DNA from: Micromonospora olivasterospora
GTDB lineage: Bacteria; Actinomycetota; Actinomycetes; Mycobacteriales; Micromonosporaceae
Assembly: GCF_007830265.1 (NCBI RefSeq)
Contig: NZ_VLKE01000001.1
Coordinates: 4,712,001-4,776,000 of the forward strand
Length of the DNA stretch: 64,000 nucleotides
Direction of reading: 5' to 3'
Both the position numbers and the translations under genes were made by a program. Under the pieces are notes generated by a model. That model did not search any database and was not told where the DNA came from. It saw only the letters and a program-made list of their open reading frames with translations. This document shows positions 55,943 through 62,999 of the stretch, piece by piece; position 1 is the stretch's first letter, and the number at the start of each line of letters is the position of its first letter.

Positions 55943-56012
55943 GCAACATCGCCGGCGTGGCGGTGTCCCGCCACGCCGGATACCGCCAGATCGCCGACAT
56001 GGCGGCGTCCCG
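55943..56012. repeat. Dispersed intergenic element, ATGTCGCCGACAT family, copy 3
   Basis: Contains GTGGCGGTGTCCCGCCAC (a hairpin) and ATCGCCGACATGGCGGCGTC, related to 14552 and 41073. Lies between relA and its terminator. Confidence 0.45.
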
Positions 56013-56067
56013 CCCACCGCGAAAAGCGCCCGCCGGCCCCAGGCCGGCGGGCGCTTTTCGCGGTGGG
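56013..56067. terminator. Very strong bidirectional terminator between relA and the cyclophilin gene
   Basis: A 26-bp perfect stem (56013-56038 with 56042-56067) around a 3-base CCA loop. The stem contains GAAAAGCGCC, so each strand presents TTTT on the ascending arm. It serves both convergent genes. Confidence 0.85.
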
Positions 56068-56075
56068 GGTGAGCG

Positions 56076-56915
56076 TCAGCCCTGCGGCTCGCTCATCGTC
56101 AGCTTGTTGATGACGACCTCCTTCTTCGGGTGGCCGCCGCCGGCCTGCTGGGCGTACGCCTTGTCGTCGCCGGCCTTGGCGACGTCCTTCACGATGTCCA
56201 TCCCGCCGGTGATCGTCCCCAGCACGGTGTAGTCCGGGTCCAGCGGCGAGTCGCCGTAGACGATGAAGAACTGGCTGCCCGTGCTGCCCGGATCCCGCGA
56301 CTTGGCCATCGCGATGACCCCCTCCGGGTACGGCGGCCGCTTGTCGGTGGGCAGGTTCTCCTCGGCCATCTTGTAGCTCGGGCCGCCGGTGCCGTCGGTC
56401 TCCCGCCAGCCCTTGCCCGTCGCGCTCGGGTCGCCGCACTGGAGCACCTTGATGCCCTCGGTCACGAGGCGGTGGCACTTGGAGTTGTCGAAGAAGTTCC
56501 TGCTGGCCAGGTGGGTGAAGCTGGCCGCGGTGCACGGCACGAGGGACCGGTCGACCTTGGCGGTGATGGCACCCAGGTTGGTCTCCAACGTCAGGGTCTG
56601 GACGCCGGTGTTCGGCTGCTGCGTCTGCGGCAGCCCGACGTCCTTGATCTCCTTGGTGCGCTGGTCCTTCGGGATCTCCGTCCAGGCGCACTGCACGAAG
56701 CCGGGCGCGGCGGCGGTGTCCTGCTTCTTGTCGTCGTCGCCGCCGATGCTGGTGGCCAGCCACACGGTGCCGGCGACCACGAGCACCAGGGCCGCGGCGG
56801 CCCCGACGATGGCCTGCGTCTGCCGGCGCCTGCGGGCCTTGGCCGCCCGCTCGGCCATCTCCCGCTCGAGCCGGGCGCGCGCCGCCGCGCGCTGCCGCTC
56901 TCTCGTCGACGTCAC
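56076..56915 (-). CDS. Membrane-anchored cyclophilin-type peptidyl-prolyl isomerase
   Basis: 279 residues. A basic N-terminus (ERQRAAARARLEREMAERAA) precedes a transmembrane anchor (IVGAAAALVLVVAGTVWLAT), so the cyclophilin domain is outside the membrane. Catalytic-domain blocks: FFDNSKCHRLVTEG (fold start, Arg), GSTGSQFFIVYGD (QFFI) and YTVLGTITGGMDIV. GTG 56915 is chosen because AGGAGG lies 7 bases upstream; a TTG at 56921 is too close. This position next to relA matches the M. tuberculosis ppiB-type gene Rv2582. Paralogue of the next gene. Confidence 0.88.
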   Translation of the reverse strand: MTSTRERQRAAARARLEREMAERAAKARRRRQTQAIVGAAAALVLVVAGTVWLATSIGGDDDKKQDTAAAPGFVQCAWTEIPKDQRTKEIKDVGLPQTQQPNTGVQTLTLETNLGAITAKVDRSLVPCTAASFTHLASRNFFDNSKCHRLVTEGIKVLQCGDPSATGKGWRETDGTGGPSYKMAEENLPTDKRPPYPEGVIAMAKSRDPGSTGSQFFIVYGDSPLDPDYTVLGTITGGMDIVKDVAKAGDDKAYAQQAGGGHPKKEVVINKLTMSEPQG

Positions 56916-56982
56916 GGTCAATCCTCCTGGACTGTCTCGGGCGCGGCCGTGTGCCGCAGGTGCGGATCTCGGGCGGAGCTGG

Positions 56983-57867
56983 TCAGCCCGCGCTGGGGCT
57001 GGCCGACGGGGCGCCGGACGCCGTGGTCGCGGCCGGGGCCGTCGTCGCCTCGCCGACGGTGAGGCTCTGGATCACCACGTCGGTCTTCGGCTTGACCTTG
57101 GCTCCACTCCCATTGTCCACGGTCGGCAGGGCGCCGATCTTCGTGATCACGTCGAGCCCGCCGGTGACCTTTCCGATCACCGAGTAGGCCGGCTTGGCGG
57201 GGCTGTAGTCCTTGAAGAAGACGAGGAACTGGCTGCCGTTGCTGCCCGGCGGGTTGGCCATCATCGCGACCGTGCCCTTCGGGTACGCCGGGGGCTGGCC
57301 GGGGGCGGGGCTGGCGGACGGGCTCGCCTCGGGCTGCACGGGGACGTTCTCGTCGTCGTAGAACGAGTAGGTCGGCCCGCCCAGGCCGGTGCCACTGGGA
57401 TCGCCGCAGCGCAGGGCGCCCTCGGCGGTGATCTCGTGGCACTTGGTGTTGTCGTAGAACGAGCGGCTCGCCAGGTGGGCGATGCTCGCGCCGGCGCAGG
57501 GGGCCGAGGCGAGGTCGAGCTCGACCGTGACCGGGCCGCCCTGGTTGGTGGTGATGGTCATCGGCCGGGTGCCGGAGGTCGGCAGGCCCTTGGTGGCGGG
57601 CGTGCCCACGTCCTTGAGGCTGGTGTTCGCGGTGGCGTCCTGCGGGGTCCAGAGGCAGACGTCCTCGGCGGCCGCGTTCTCCTTCGGATCCTCGTCGAAC
57701 GCGCCCAGCGCCCACGCCGAGCCGACCACGATCAGCGCGAGCACCACCGCCGCGCCGACGCCAGCCTGGATCCGCCGGCGCCGCCTGGCCCGGGCGGCCC
57801 GGCGGGCCAGCTGCCGGTCGAGCTTGGCCCGCGCCAGTTTGCGCTGCCGGTCCCTGCTGGAAGCCAC
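56983..57867 (-). CDS. Second membrane-anchored cyclophilin-type peptidyl-prolyl isomerase
   Basis: 294 residues with the same layout as its neighbour: basic start (DRQRKLARAKLDRQLARRAA), one helix (AGVGAAVVLALIVVGSAWAL), extracytoplasmic cyclophilin domain (FYDNTKCHEITAEGALRCGD; GSNGSQFLVFFKDY; YSVIGKVTGGLDVI) and a Ser/Ala/Pro tail. The active-site Arg of HR(V/I) is replaced by HEI here, and QFF by QFL, so isomerase activity may be reduced. GTG 57867 has GGGGAG upstream. Tandem duplication with divergence. Confidence 0.85.
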   Translation of the reverse strand: MASSRDRQRKLARAKLDRQLARRAARARRRRRIQAGVGAAVVLALIVVGSAWALGAFDEDPKENAAAEDVCLWTPQDATANTSLKDVGTPATKGLPTSGTRPMTITTNQGGPVTVELDLASAPCAGASIAHLASRSFYDNTKCHEITAEGALRCGDPSGTGLGGPTYSFYDDENVPVQPEASPSASPAPGQPPAYPKGTVAMMANPPGSNGSQFLVFFKDYSPAKPAYSVIGKVTGGLDVITKIGALPTVDNGSGAKVKPKTDVVIQSLTVGEATTAPAATTASGAPSASPSAG

Positions 57868-58158
57868 CCGTGCTCCCCTTCCTCTGCCCTGATGGTCACC
57901 GGCGCCAGGTCTGACGCCCCGTCGGGCGGCTCGTGCGCCACGCCACACGCCCGCCAGAGTGTACGGCCACCGACTGGCAAAGTGGTGTACGAGGTCCGGG
58001 CTGGGCCTTATCGGAGTTGTTCACTGCGCCGCGCGGGGACGTGCGGGACGTGCGGGACGTGCGGGACGGTTTGGGACGGGTGGGCCGGCGTAACCGGCTC
58101 GCCGGTGCGACTAGGCTGCCAGGAAGGGACGACGAAGCTCGACGGAAGGGGAGCGGAC
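57868..58158. other. Intergenic region with a 9-bp tandem repeat and MBL promoter
   Basis: About 290 bp between divergent genes. GGGACGTGC is repeated three times plus a partial copy at 58037-58070. TAGGCT at 58111-58116 is a likely -10 for the hydrolase gene. No reading frame is convincing. Confidence 0.55.
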
Positions 58159-58878
58159 GTGCTCGTGGCCGGCTTTCCCGCGGACGCCTTCGGCACCAAC
58201 TGCTACGTGGTGGCGACCGCGCCGGGGGAGCAGTGCGTGGTGGTCGACCCGGGCATCGGGGTGATCGACCGGCTCGACGCCGTGCTCGCCGAGCACCGCC
58301 TGCACCCGGCCGCCGTGCTGCTCACCCACGGCCACCTGGACCACACCTTCTCCGTCGCGCCGGTCTGCGGCGCCCGGGGCATCACCGCGTACGTGCACCC
58401 CGACGACCGCGAGCTGCTGGCCGACCCGGCCAAGGCGCTCTCGACGGACCTCACCCAGCTCTTCGGCGGTCGGCTGCCGTACGCCGAGCCGGAGGACGTG
58501 GCCGAGCTCACCGACGGGGCCACCCTCGCCCTGGCCGGCTTGGAGATCACCGTCGACCACGCCCCGGGCCATACCGGCGGGTCGGTGCTGTTCCGGATGC
58601 CCGGCGCCGGCTCGCCCTGGGAGGCCGAGCAGATCTGCCTCTCCGGTGACGTGCTCTTCGCCGGCTCGATCGGCCGCACCGACCTGCCGGGCGGCAGCAT
58701 GCCCCGGATGCTCGCCAGCCTGCGGGACAAGGTCCTCCCGCTGGCCGACGACACCGTGGTGCTGCCCGGCCACGGCCCCGCGACCACCATCGGCCGCGAG
58801 CGCGCGACCAACCCGTACCTCGTCGAGGTGGCGGGGGCGGACGCCGCGCGCCCGGCCGCGCCCACCCGCGGCCTGTAG
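58159..58878 (+). CDS. Metallo-beta-lactamase-fold hydrolase (glyoxalase II-like)
   Basis: 239 residues. Metal motif THGHLDH (about 55-61), His in APGHTGGS, Asp in LSGDVLFAGSIGRTDLPGG and final His in LPGHGP. This is the hydroxyacylglutathione-hydrolase-like branch. Actinomycetes lack glutathione, so a mycothiol or other thioester is the more likely substrate. The position between cyclophilin and hisS matches M. tuberculosis Rv2581c. GGAAGGGGAG precedes GTG 58159. Confidence 0.85.
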   Translation: MLVAGFPADAFGTNCYVVATAPGEQCVVVDPGIGVIDRLDAVLAEHRLHPAAVLLTHGHLDHTFSVAPVCGARGITAYVHPDDRELLADPAKALSTDLTQLFGGRLPYAEPEDVAELTDGATLALAGLEITVDHAPGHTGGSVLFRMPGAGSPWEAEQICLSGDVLFAGSIGRTDLPGGSMPRMLASLRDKVLPLADDTVVLPGHGPATTIGRERATNPYLVEVAGADAARPAAPTRGL

Positions 58879-58932
58879 CCGCCGCGACCGAGACCTCCCC
58901 GCGCTGTCCGCGCGGGATCCAAGGAGTACGCG

Positions 58933-60261
58933 ATGAGCAAGCCCACGCCCATTTCCGGCTTCCCCGAGTGGACGCCGCCGCAGCGGATGATCGAGCAGTT
59001 CGTCCTCGACCGGATCCGCGCCACGTTCGAGCTGTACGGCTTCGCTCCCCTCGAGACCCGCTCGGTGGAGCCCCTGGACCAGCTGCTGCGCAAGGGGGAG
59101 ACCTCCAAGGAGGTCTACGTGCTGCGCCGGTTGCAGGCCGACGCCGACGGCCCGGCCGGCGACGACGCCCTCGGCCTGCACTTCGACCTGACCGTGCCGT
59201 TCGCCCGGTACGTGCTGGAGAACGCCGGCAAGCTCCAGTTCCCGTTCCGCCGCTACCAGATCCAGAAGGTGTGGCGCGGCGAGCGCCCGCAGGAGGGGCG
59301 GTACCGGGAGTTCGTCCAGGCCGACATCGACATCGTCGACCGGGACACCCTGCCGGCGCACCACGAGGCGGAGATGCCGCTGGTCATCGGCGACGCGCTG
59401 CGGTCGCTGCCGATCCCGCCGGTGACGATCCAGGTCAACAACCGCAAGATCTGCGAGGGCTTCTACCGGGGTATCGGCCTGACCGACCCGGAGGCCGCCC
59501 TGCGCGCGGTCGACAAGCTCGACAAGATCGGCCCGGCGCGGGTGGCCGAGCTGCTCGCCGAGACGGCCGGGGCGAGCGAGGCGCAGGCCAAGGCGTGCCT
59601 GGCGCTGGCCGAGATCTCCGCGCCGGACGCGTCCTTCGCCGACGCGGTGCGCGCCCTCGGGGTGCGCGAGCCGCTGTTGGAGGAGGGCATCGAGGAGCTG
59701 GTCGCGGTGGTGGAGACCGCCGCCGCGCACTCCCCGGGGCTGTGCCGGGCCGACCTGCGGATCGCCCGTGGCCTGGACTACTACACCGGCACCGTCTACG
59801 AGACCCAGCTGACCGGTTACGAGCGGTTCGGCTCGGTCTGCTCCGGCGGCCGGTACGACAACCTGGCGAGCTCCGGCGCCACCAGCTTCCCGGGCGTGGG
59901 CATCTCGATCGGGGTGACCCGCCTGCTCGGGCTGCTCTTCGGCGCCGGCGCCCTGTCGGTCTCCCGCAGCGTGCCGACCTGCGTGCTGGTCGCCGTCACG
60001 AGCGAGGAGCAGCGGCCGGCGAGCAACCGCGTCGCCGACGCGCTGCGGTCCCGGGGCGTCCCGACGGAGGTGTCGCCGAGCGCGGCGAAGTTCGGCAAGC
60101 AGATCCGGTACGCCGAGCGGCGTGGCATCCCGTACGTCTGGTTCCCCGGCGCCGAGGGCGCGGCGGACGAGGTCAAGGACATCCGCTCGGGCGAGCAGCA
60201 GCCAGCCTCCGCCGGCGAGTGGAACCCGCCCCGCGCCGACCTCAAGCCCCTGGTGGGGTGA
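58933..60261 (+). CDS. hisS: Histidyl-tRNA synthetase
   Basis: 442-residue class II synthetase. Motif 1 lies near LELYGF; motif 2 is RYQIQKVWRGERPQEGRYRE; the HisA signature RGLDYYTG and motif 3 GGRYDNL ... GVGISIGVTRLLGLL follow, with a C-terminal anticodon domain (TCVLVAVTSEEQRPASN). AAGGAG lies 7 bases before ATG 58933. Full length. Confidence 0.95.
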   Translation: MSKPTPISGFPEWTPPQRMIEQFVLDRIRATFELYGFAPLETRSVEPLDQLLRKGETSKEVYVLRRLQADADGPAGDDALGLHFDLTVPFARYVLENAGKLQFPFRRYQIQKVWRGERPQEGRYREFVQADIDIVDRDTLPAHHEAEMPLVIGDALRSLPIPPVTIQVNNRKICEGFYRGIGLTDPEAALRAVDKLDKIGPARVAELLAETAGASEAQAKACLALAEISAPDASFADAVRALGVREPLLEEGIEELVAVVETAAAHSPGLCRADLRIARGLDYYTGTVYETQLTGYERFGSVCSGGRYDNLASSGATSFPGVGISIGVTRLLGLLFGAGALSVSRSVPTCVLVAVTSEEQRPASNRVADALRSRGVPTEVSPSAAKFGKQIRYAERRGIPYVWFPGAEGAADEVKDIRSGEQQPASAGEWNPPRADLKPLVG

Positions 60262-60273
60262 ATGCGGGCCCGT

Positions 60274-60285
60274 TACTGGCGAGTA
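60274..60285 (+). promoter_or_regulatory. Short dyad TACTGGCGAGTA upstream of the desaturase
   Basis: Inverted TACT/AGTA around GGCG, in the presumed promoter of the desaturase gene, 13 bp before the larger palindrome. It may be a separate regulator site or the -10 region. Confidence 0.4.
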
Positions 60286-60297
60286 CGCGGCGGAGAA

Positions 60298-60328
60298 CCT
60301 ACGGTGGCGTAAGTTACGCCACCGTAGG
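60298..60328 (+). promoter_or_regulatory. 31-bp perfect palindrome overlapping the desaturase ribosome site
   Basis: CCTACGGTGGCGTAA, a central G, then the exact complement TTACGCCACCGTAGG. The right arm contains the TAGGAG ribosome site 6 bases before GTG 60337. A TetR-type repressor bound here would block transcription, and in RNA the hairpin would also hide the ribosome site. Fatty-acid metabolism genes in actinobacteria are often governed by such TetR sites. No regulator gene is adjacent. Confidence 0.75.
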
Positions 60329-60336
60329 AGATTCTC

Positions 60337-61272
60337 GTGACCATACTCAGCCAGACCGCCCTGCTCATCGAACTCGAACCGGTCGTGGCGAAGAACCTCG
60401 ACCGGCACCTGGCTATGGCGAAGGAGTGGTTCCCGCACGAGTATGTCCCGTGGAGCGAGGGGCGAACCTTCGACGGCCCGCTCGGCGGTGCGGCGTGGGC
60501 GGAGTCCGACTCGCGCGTTCCCGACGTGGCCCGTACGGCGCTCGTCGTCAACCTGCTGACCGAGGACAACCTCCCCTCGTACCACCACGAGATCGCCACG
60601 CTGTTCGGTCGGGACGGGGCCTGGGGGAACTGGGTGCACCGGTGGACGGCCGAGGAGGGGCGGCACGGCACCGCCATCCGTGACTACCTGACGGTGACCC
60701 GGGCGGTGGACCCGGTGGCGCTGGAGCGGGCCCGGATGACGCACATGTCCGCCGGCTACACCAATGCCCACGGCGACGAGGTGCTGCACTCGCTGGCGTA
60801 CGTGTCGTTCCAGGAACTGGCCACCCGGGTCTCGCACCGCAACACCGGCCGGGCGACCGGCGACCCGGTGTGCGAGGCGCTGCTGGCCCGCGTCGCCGCC
60901 GACGAGAACCTGCACATGGTCTTCTACCGCAACCTGCTCGGCGCGGCGTTCGAGTTGGCCCCGAGTCAGGCGATGCGGGCGGTGGCCGACGTGCTGGCCG
61001 ACTTCCAGATGCCCGGCGTCGGGATCGAGGGGTTCGCCCGCAAGTCCGTGGCGATCGCCCTTGCCGGCATCTACGACCTGCGGCAGCACCGCGACGAGGT
61101 GGTCGCGCCGGTGCTGCGCCAGTGGGACGTCTTCTCCGTCACCGGCCTGGACGCCGACGGCGAGGTCGCCCGCGACCAGATCGCCGCCCACCTCGACACC
61201 CTGGAGCGCCAGGCGTCCCGGTTCGAGGAGAAGCGGGACGCCCGAGCCGCCCGCCTCACCCCCACCCGCTGA
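60337..61272 (+). CDS. Acyl-ACP desaturase (stearoyl-ACP type, di-iron)
   Basis: 311-residue soluble di-iron desaturase that introduces a double bond in acyl-ACP. Iron ligands are visible in LLTEDNLPSYHHE (Glu and EIA helix), WTAEEGRHG (ExxH) and VAADENLHMVFY (ExxH), the two-fold repeat typical of the family (DesA1/DesA2 of mycobacteria). ATG-like GTG 60337 follows TAGGAG, which is inside the palindromic operator. Electron donor not encoded nearby. C-terminus is charged. Confidence 0.88.
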   Translation: MTILSQTALLIELEPVVAKNLDRHLAMAKEWFPHEYVPWSEGRTFDGPLGGAAWAESDSRVPDVARTALVVNLLTEDNLPSYHHEIATLFGRDGAWGNWVHRWTAEEGRHGTAIRDYLTVTRAVDPVALERARMTHMSAGYTNAHGDEVLHSLAYVSFQELATRVSHRNTGRATGDPVCEALLARVAADENLHMVFYRNLLGAAFELAPSQAMRAVADVLADFQMPGVGIEGFARKSVAIALAGIYDLRQHRDEVVAPVLRQWDVFSVTGLDADGEVARDQIAAHLDTLERQASRFEEKRDARAARLTPTR

Positions 61273-61276
61273 CCCT

Positions 61277-61550
61277 CCCGCCCCCGTCACCCCCCGCCCC
61301 GCCCCCGCCCCGCCCCGCCCCCGCCCCGCCCCGCCCCGCCCCCCGCGCCCCGCCGCACCTCCTCGGCGATCTTGCACTTGCGGCCCCCGAAGTGAGCGTT
61401 ATGCGGCTTTCGCCGGGGCACCAAGTGCAAGATCGGCGGGGGAGGGCGGGGAGGGCGGGGAGGGCGGGAGGGCGGGGAGGGCGGGGGAGGGTGGGGGGAG
61501 GGTGGGGGAGGGTGGGGCGGGGGAGGGTGGGGCAGGGTCAGGGGTGGTGG
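61277..61550. repeat. C-rich tract, 70-bp palindromic element (copy 3) and G-rich tract
   Basis: C-rich CCCCGCCCC units (61277-61352), then the palindrome at 61367-61435 (CGATCTTGCACTT and its complement, 69 bp), then long GGGAGGGCGG/GGGTGGGG units (61436-61550). It fills the gap between two convergent genes and can fold as one hairpin; the G-rich half could form quadruplexes. Confidence 0.85.
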
Positions 61551-61556
61551 GGGTGT

Positions 61557-62063
61557 TTAGTTTAGGGGGGAGAGGAGGCAGGTCGAGGTGGCGTGGGCCG
61601 TGAGGCGGCCCGCGCCGTCGAGCAGCCTGGCCTCGGCGAGCGCGGTGCGCCGGCCGCGTTGCAGGACGCTGCCCTCGCAGCGCAGGGTGCCGCTGTCCAC
61701 CGTCACCGGGCGGAGGAACCTCACGTTGAGGTCGAGCGACGTGTAGCCGACCCCCGCCGGCAGGGTGCTGTGCACGGCGCAGCCCGCGGCGGTGTCCAGC
61801 AGGGTGGAGATCACTCCGCCGTGCACCGTGCCCAGCGGGTTGTAGTGGAACTCCTGCGGCACGAGCTCGACCGCGACCCGGCCCTCGTCGGCCTCCAGCC
61901 GGGCCATGTCCATCAGGTGCATGACCGGCGGCGCGGCCAGCTCACCGGCGATCATCGCCCGGAGCAGTTCCAGGCCGCTGCGCCGTCCGATGTGGGCGGC
62001 GCCGGCCACCGGGTCGGACCAGGAGAAGGTGCGGCTGCGCACAGGCTGCTGCGTCTGTGTCAT
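61557..62063 (-). CDS. PaaI-family (hotdog-fold) thioesterase
   Basis: 168-residue hotdog thioesterase for acyl-CoA-type thioesters. Signature NPLGTVHGGVISTLLDTAAG with the HGG motif (near 77-83) and SLDLNVRFLRPV. ATG 62063. Divergent from the HxlR regulator across a 56-bp gap, suggesting control by it. It might clear toxic aryl-CoA esters; the exact substrate is unknown. Confidence 0.85.
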   Translation of the reverse strand: MTQTQQPVRSRTFSWSDPVAGAAHIGRRSGLELLRAMIAGELAAPPVMHLMDMARLEADEGRVAVELVPQEFHYNPLGTVHGGVISTLLDTAAGCAVHSTLPAGVGYTSLDLNVRFLRPVTVDSGTLRCEGSVLQRGRRTALAEARLLDGAGRLTAHATSTCLLSPLN

Positions 62064-62119
62064 GGGCCCAGCCTGCGGGCCCGTTGCTGAGTCTGTCAAC
62101 CAGACCTAGGCTGGTCGTC
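62064..62119. promoter_or_regulatory. Short divergent control region, thioesterase/HxlR
   Basis: 56 bp. TAGGCT at 62107-62112 lies 7 bases before GTG 62120, as in leaderless actinobacterial promoters. AGTCTG and CAGACC halves (62090-62106) form a small dyad next to it, a plausible HxlR site that would control both genes. Confidence 0.5.
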
Positions 62120-62620
62120 GTGAGACCCGCGGCACTGGACTGGTCGGTGGAGAACTGCACCATCGCCCGCGCGATGGCGATCCTCGGCGAGCGGTGGACG
62201 CTGGTCGTGCTCCGCGAGGTGTTCAACGGCGTGCGCCGCTTCGACGACATGCGCGTACACACCGGCATCCCGCGCCAGTTGCTCGCCAACCGGCTGGCCG
62301 CCCTGGTCGAGCGGGAGGTGCTGCGCCGGGAGCCGTACCGGGAGCCGGGCAGCCGGGTGCGCCACGAGTGCCGGCTCACGGAGAAGGGCCTCGACCTCTG
62401 GCCCGTGCTGGTCGCCGTGCTCGACTGGGGCGACCGCTACCTCGCCGACCCGGACGGCTCGCCACTCAGCGTGGCGCACCGGGACTGCGGGGCCGAGGTG
62501 CGCGTGGAGCTGCGCTGCGCGGCCGGGCACGAGGTGGCCGTGCCGCGCGACGTGCTGCCCCGACCCGGCCCGGGCGCCCGCCGCCGCGAGGCGGCGCCGG
62601 AGCGCGGCAGCGGGGACTGA
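62120..62620 (+). CDS. HxlR-family transcriptional regulator
   Basis: 166 residues: winged helix of the HxlR type with NCTIARAMAILGERWTLVVL, then REVFNGVRRFDDM and GIPRQLLANRLAALVEREVL (recognition helix). A C-terminal part has two Cys (HRDCGAEVRVELRCAAGHEV) that could sense redox or bind metal. Leaderless start at GTG 62120. Probably controls the divergent thioesterase. Confidence 0.88.
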   Translation: MRPAALDWSVENCTIARAMAILGERWTLVVLREVFNGVRRFDDMRVHTGIPRQLLANRLAALVEREVLRREPYREPGSRVRHECRLTEKGLDLWPVLVAVLDWGDRYLADPDGSPLSVAHRDCGAEVRVELRCAAGHEVAVPRDVLPRPGPGARRREAAPERGSGD

Positions 62621-62674
62621 CGCGCCGGGACCGGCCGCCGGGCGTGGGCGCGGCCGACGGTCCCGGCGCCGGCG

Positions 62675-62745
62675 TCACCAGCCGAGGCCGGCGGCGTACG
62701 AGACGCCGGCCAGCACCTGCTGGCCGGCGGTGTTCGGGTGGTCAT
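62675..62745 (-). pseudogene. C-terminal remnant of an SGNH/GDSL hydrolase
   Basis: Minus-strand frame reads DHPNTAGQQVLAGVSYAAGL, ending GW and TGA at 62675. The D-x-x-H-P-N type block with AGQQ is the catalytic end of SGNH esterases. Upstream of it the frame breaks at once into AT-rich DNA, so only the tail is left. Confidence 0.5.
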
Positions 62746-62759
62746 GGTGGCCTCCGGGT

Positions 62760-62999
62760 CACGGGTGCCTGCGGAGAAAATCGGGACGAATCGATCGGAT
62801 AGATCGATTGGTGTATCTGCAATGTTGCCCGCTTGTGACCGCGGGGATCGAGGTGAAGCTGGGGCGAACCGGGTCTTGCCTATGATCTTAATGATGTGAA
62901 TACTTCGCTCAACCTGCACGGTTCCCCCAGGTCCGTCGGGTTGTCCTCGGGTCCGTCACCCCCGGCGTGACCCGTCGCCCCCTTCCGGGAGGTTGTTAC
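62760..62999 (+). promoter_or_regulatory. AT-rich upstream region of the secreted protease
   Basis: About 240 bp, clearly less GC-rich than the rest. It has a perfect dyad AATCGATC-GGATA-GATCGATT (62789-62809) and a promoter-like TTGCCT ... TTAATGAT stretch (62876-62895). GGGAGG before the protease ATG is a good ribosome site. The dyad is a candidate operator. Confidence 0.5.
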
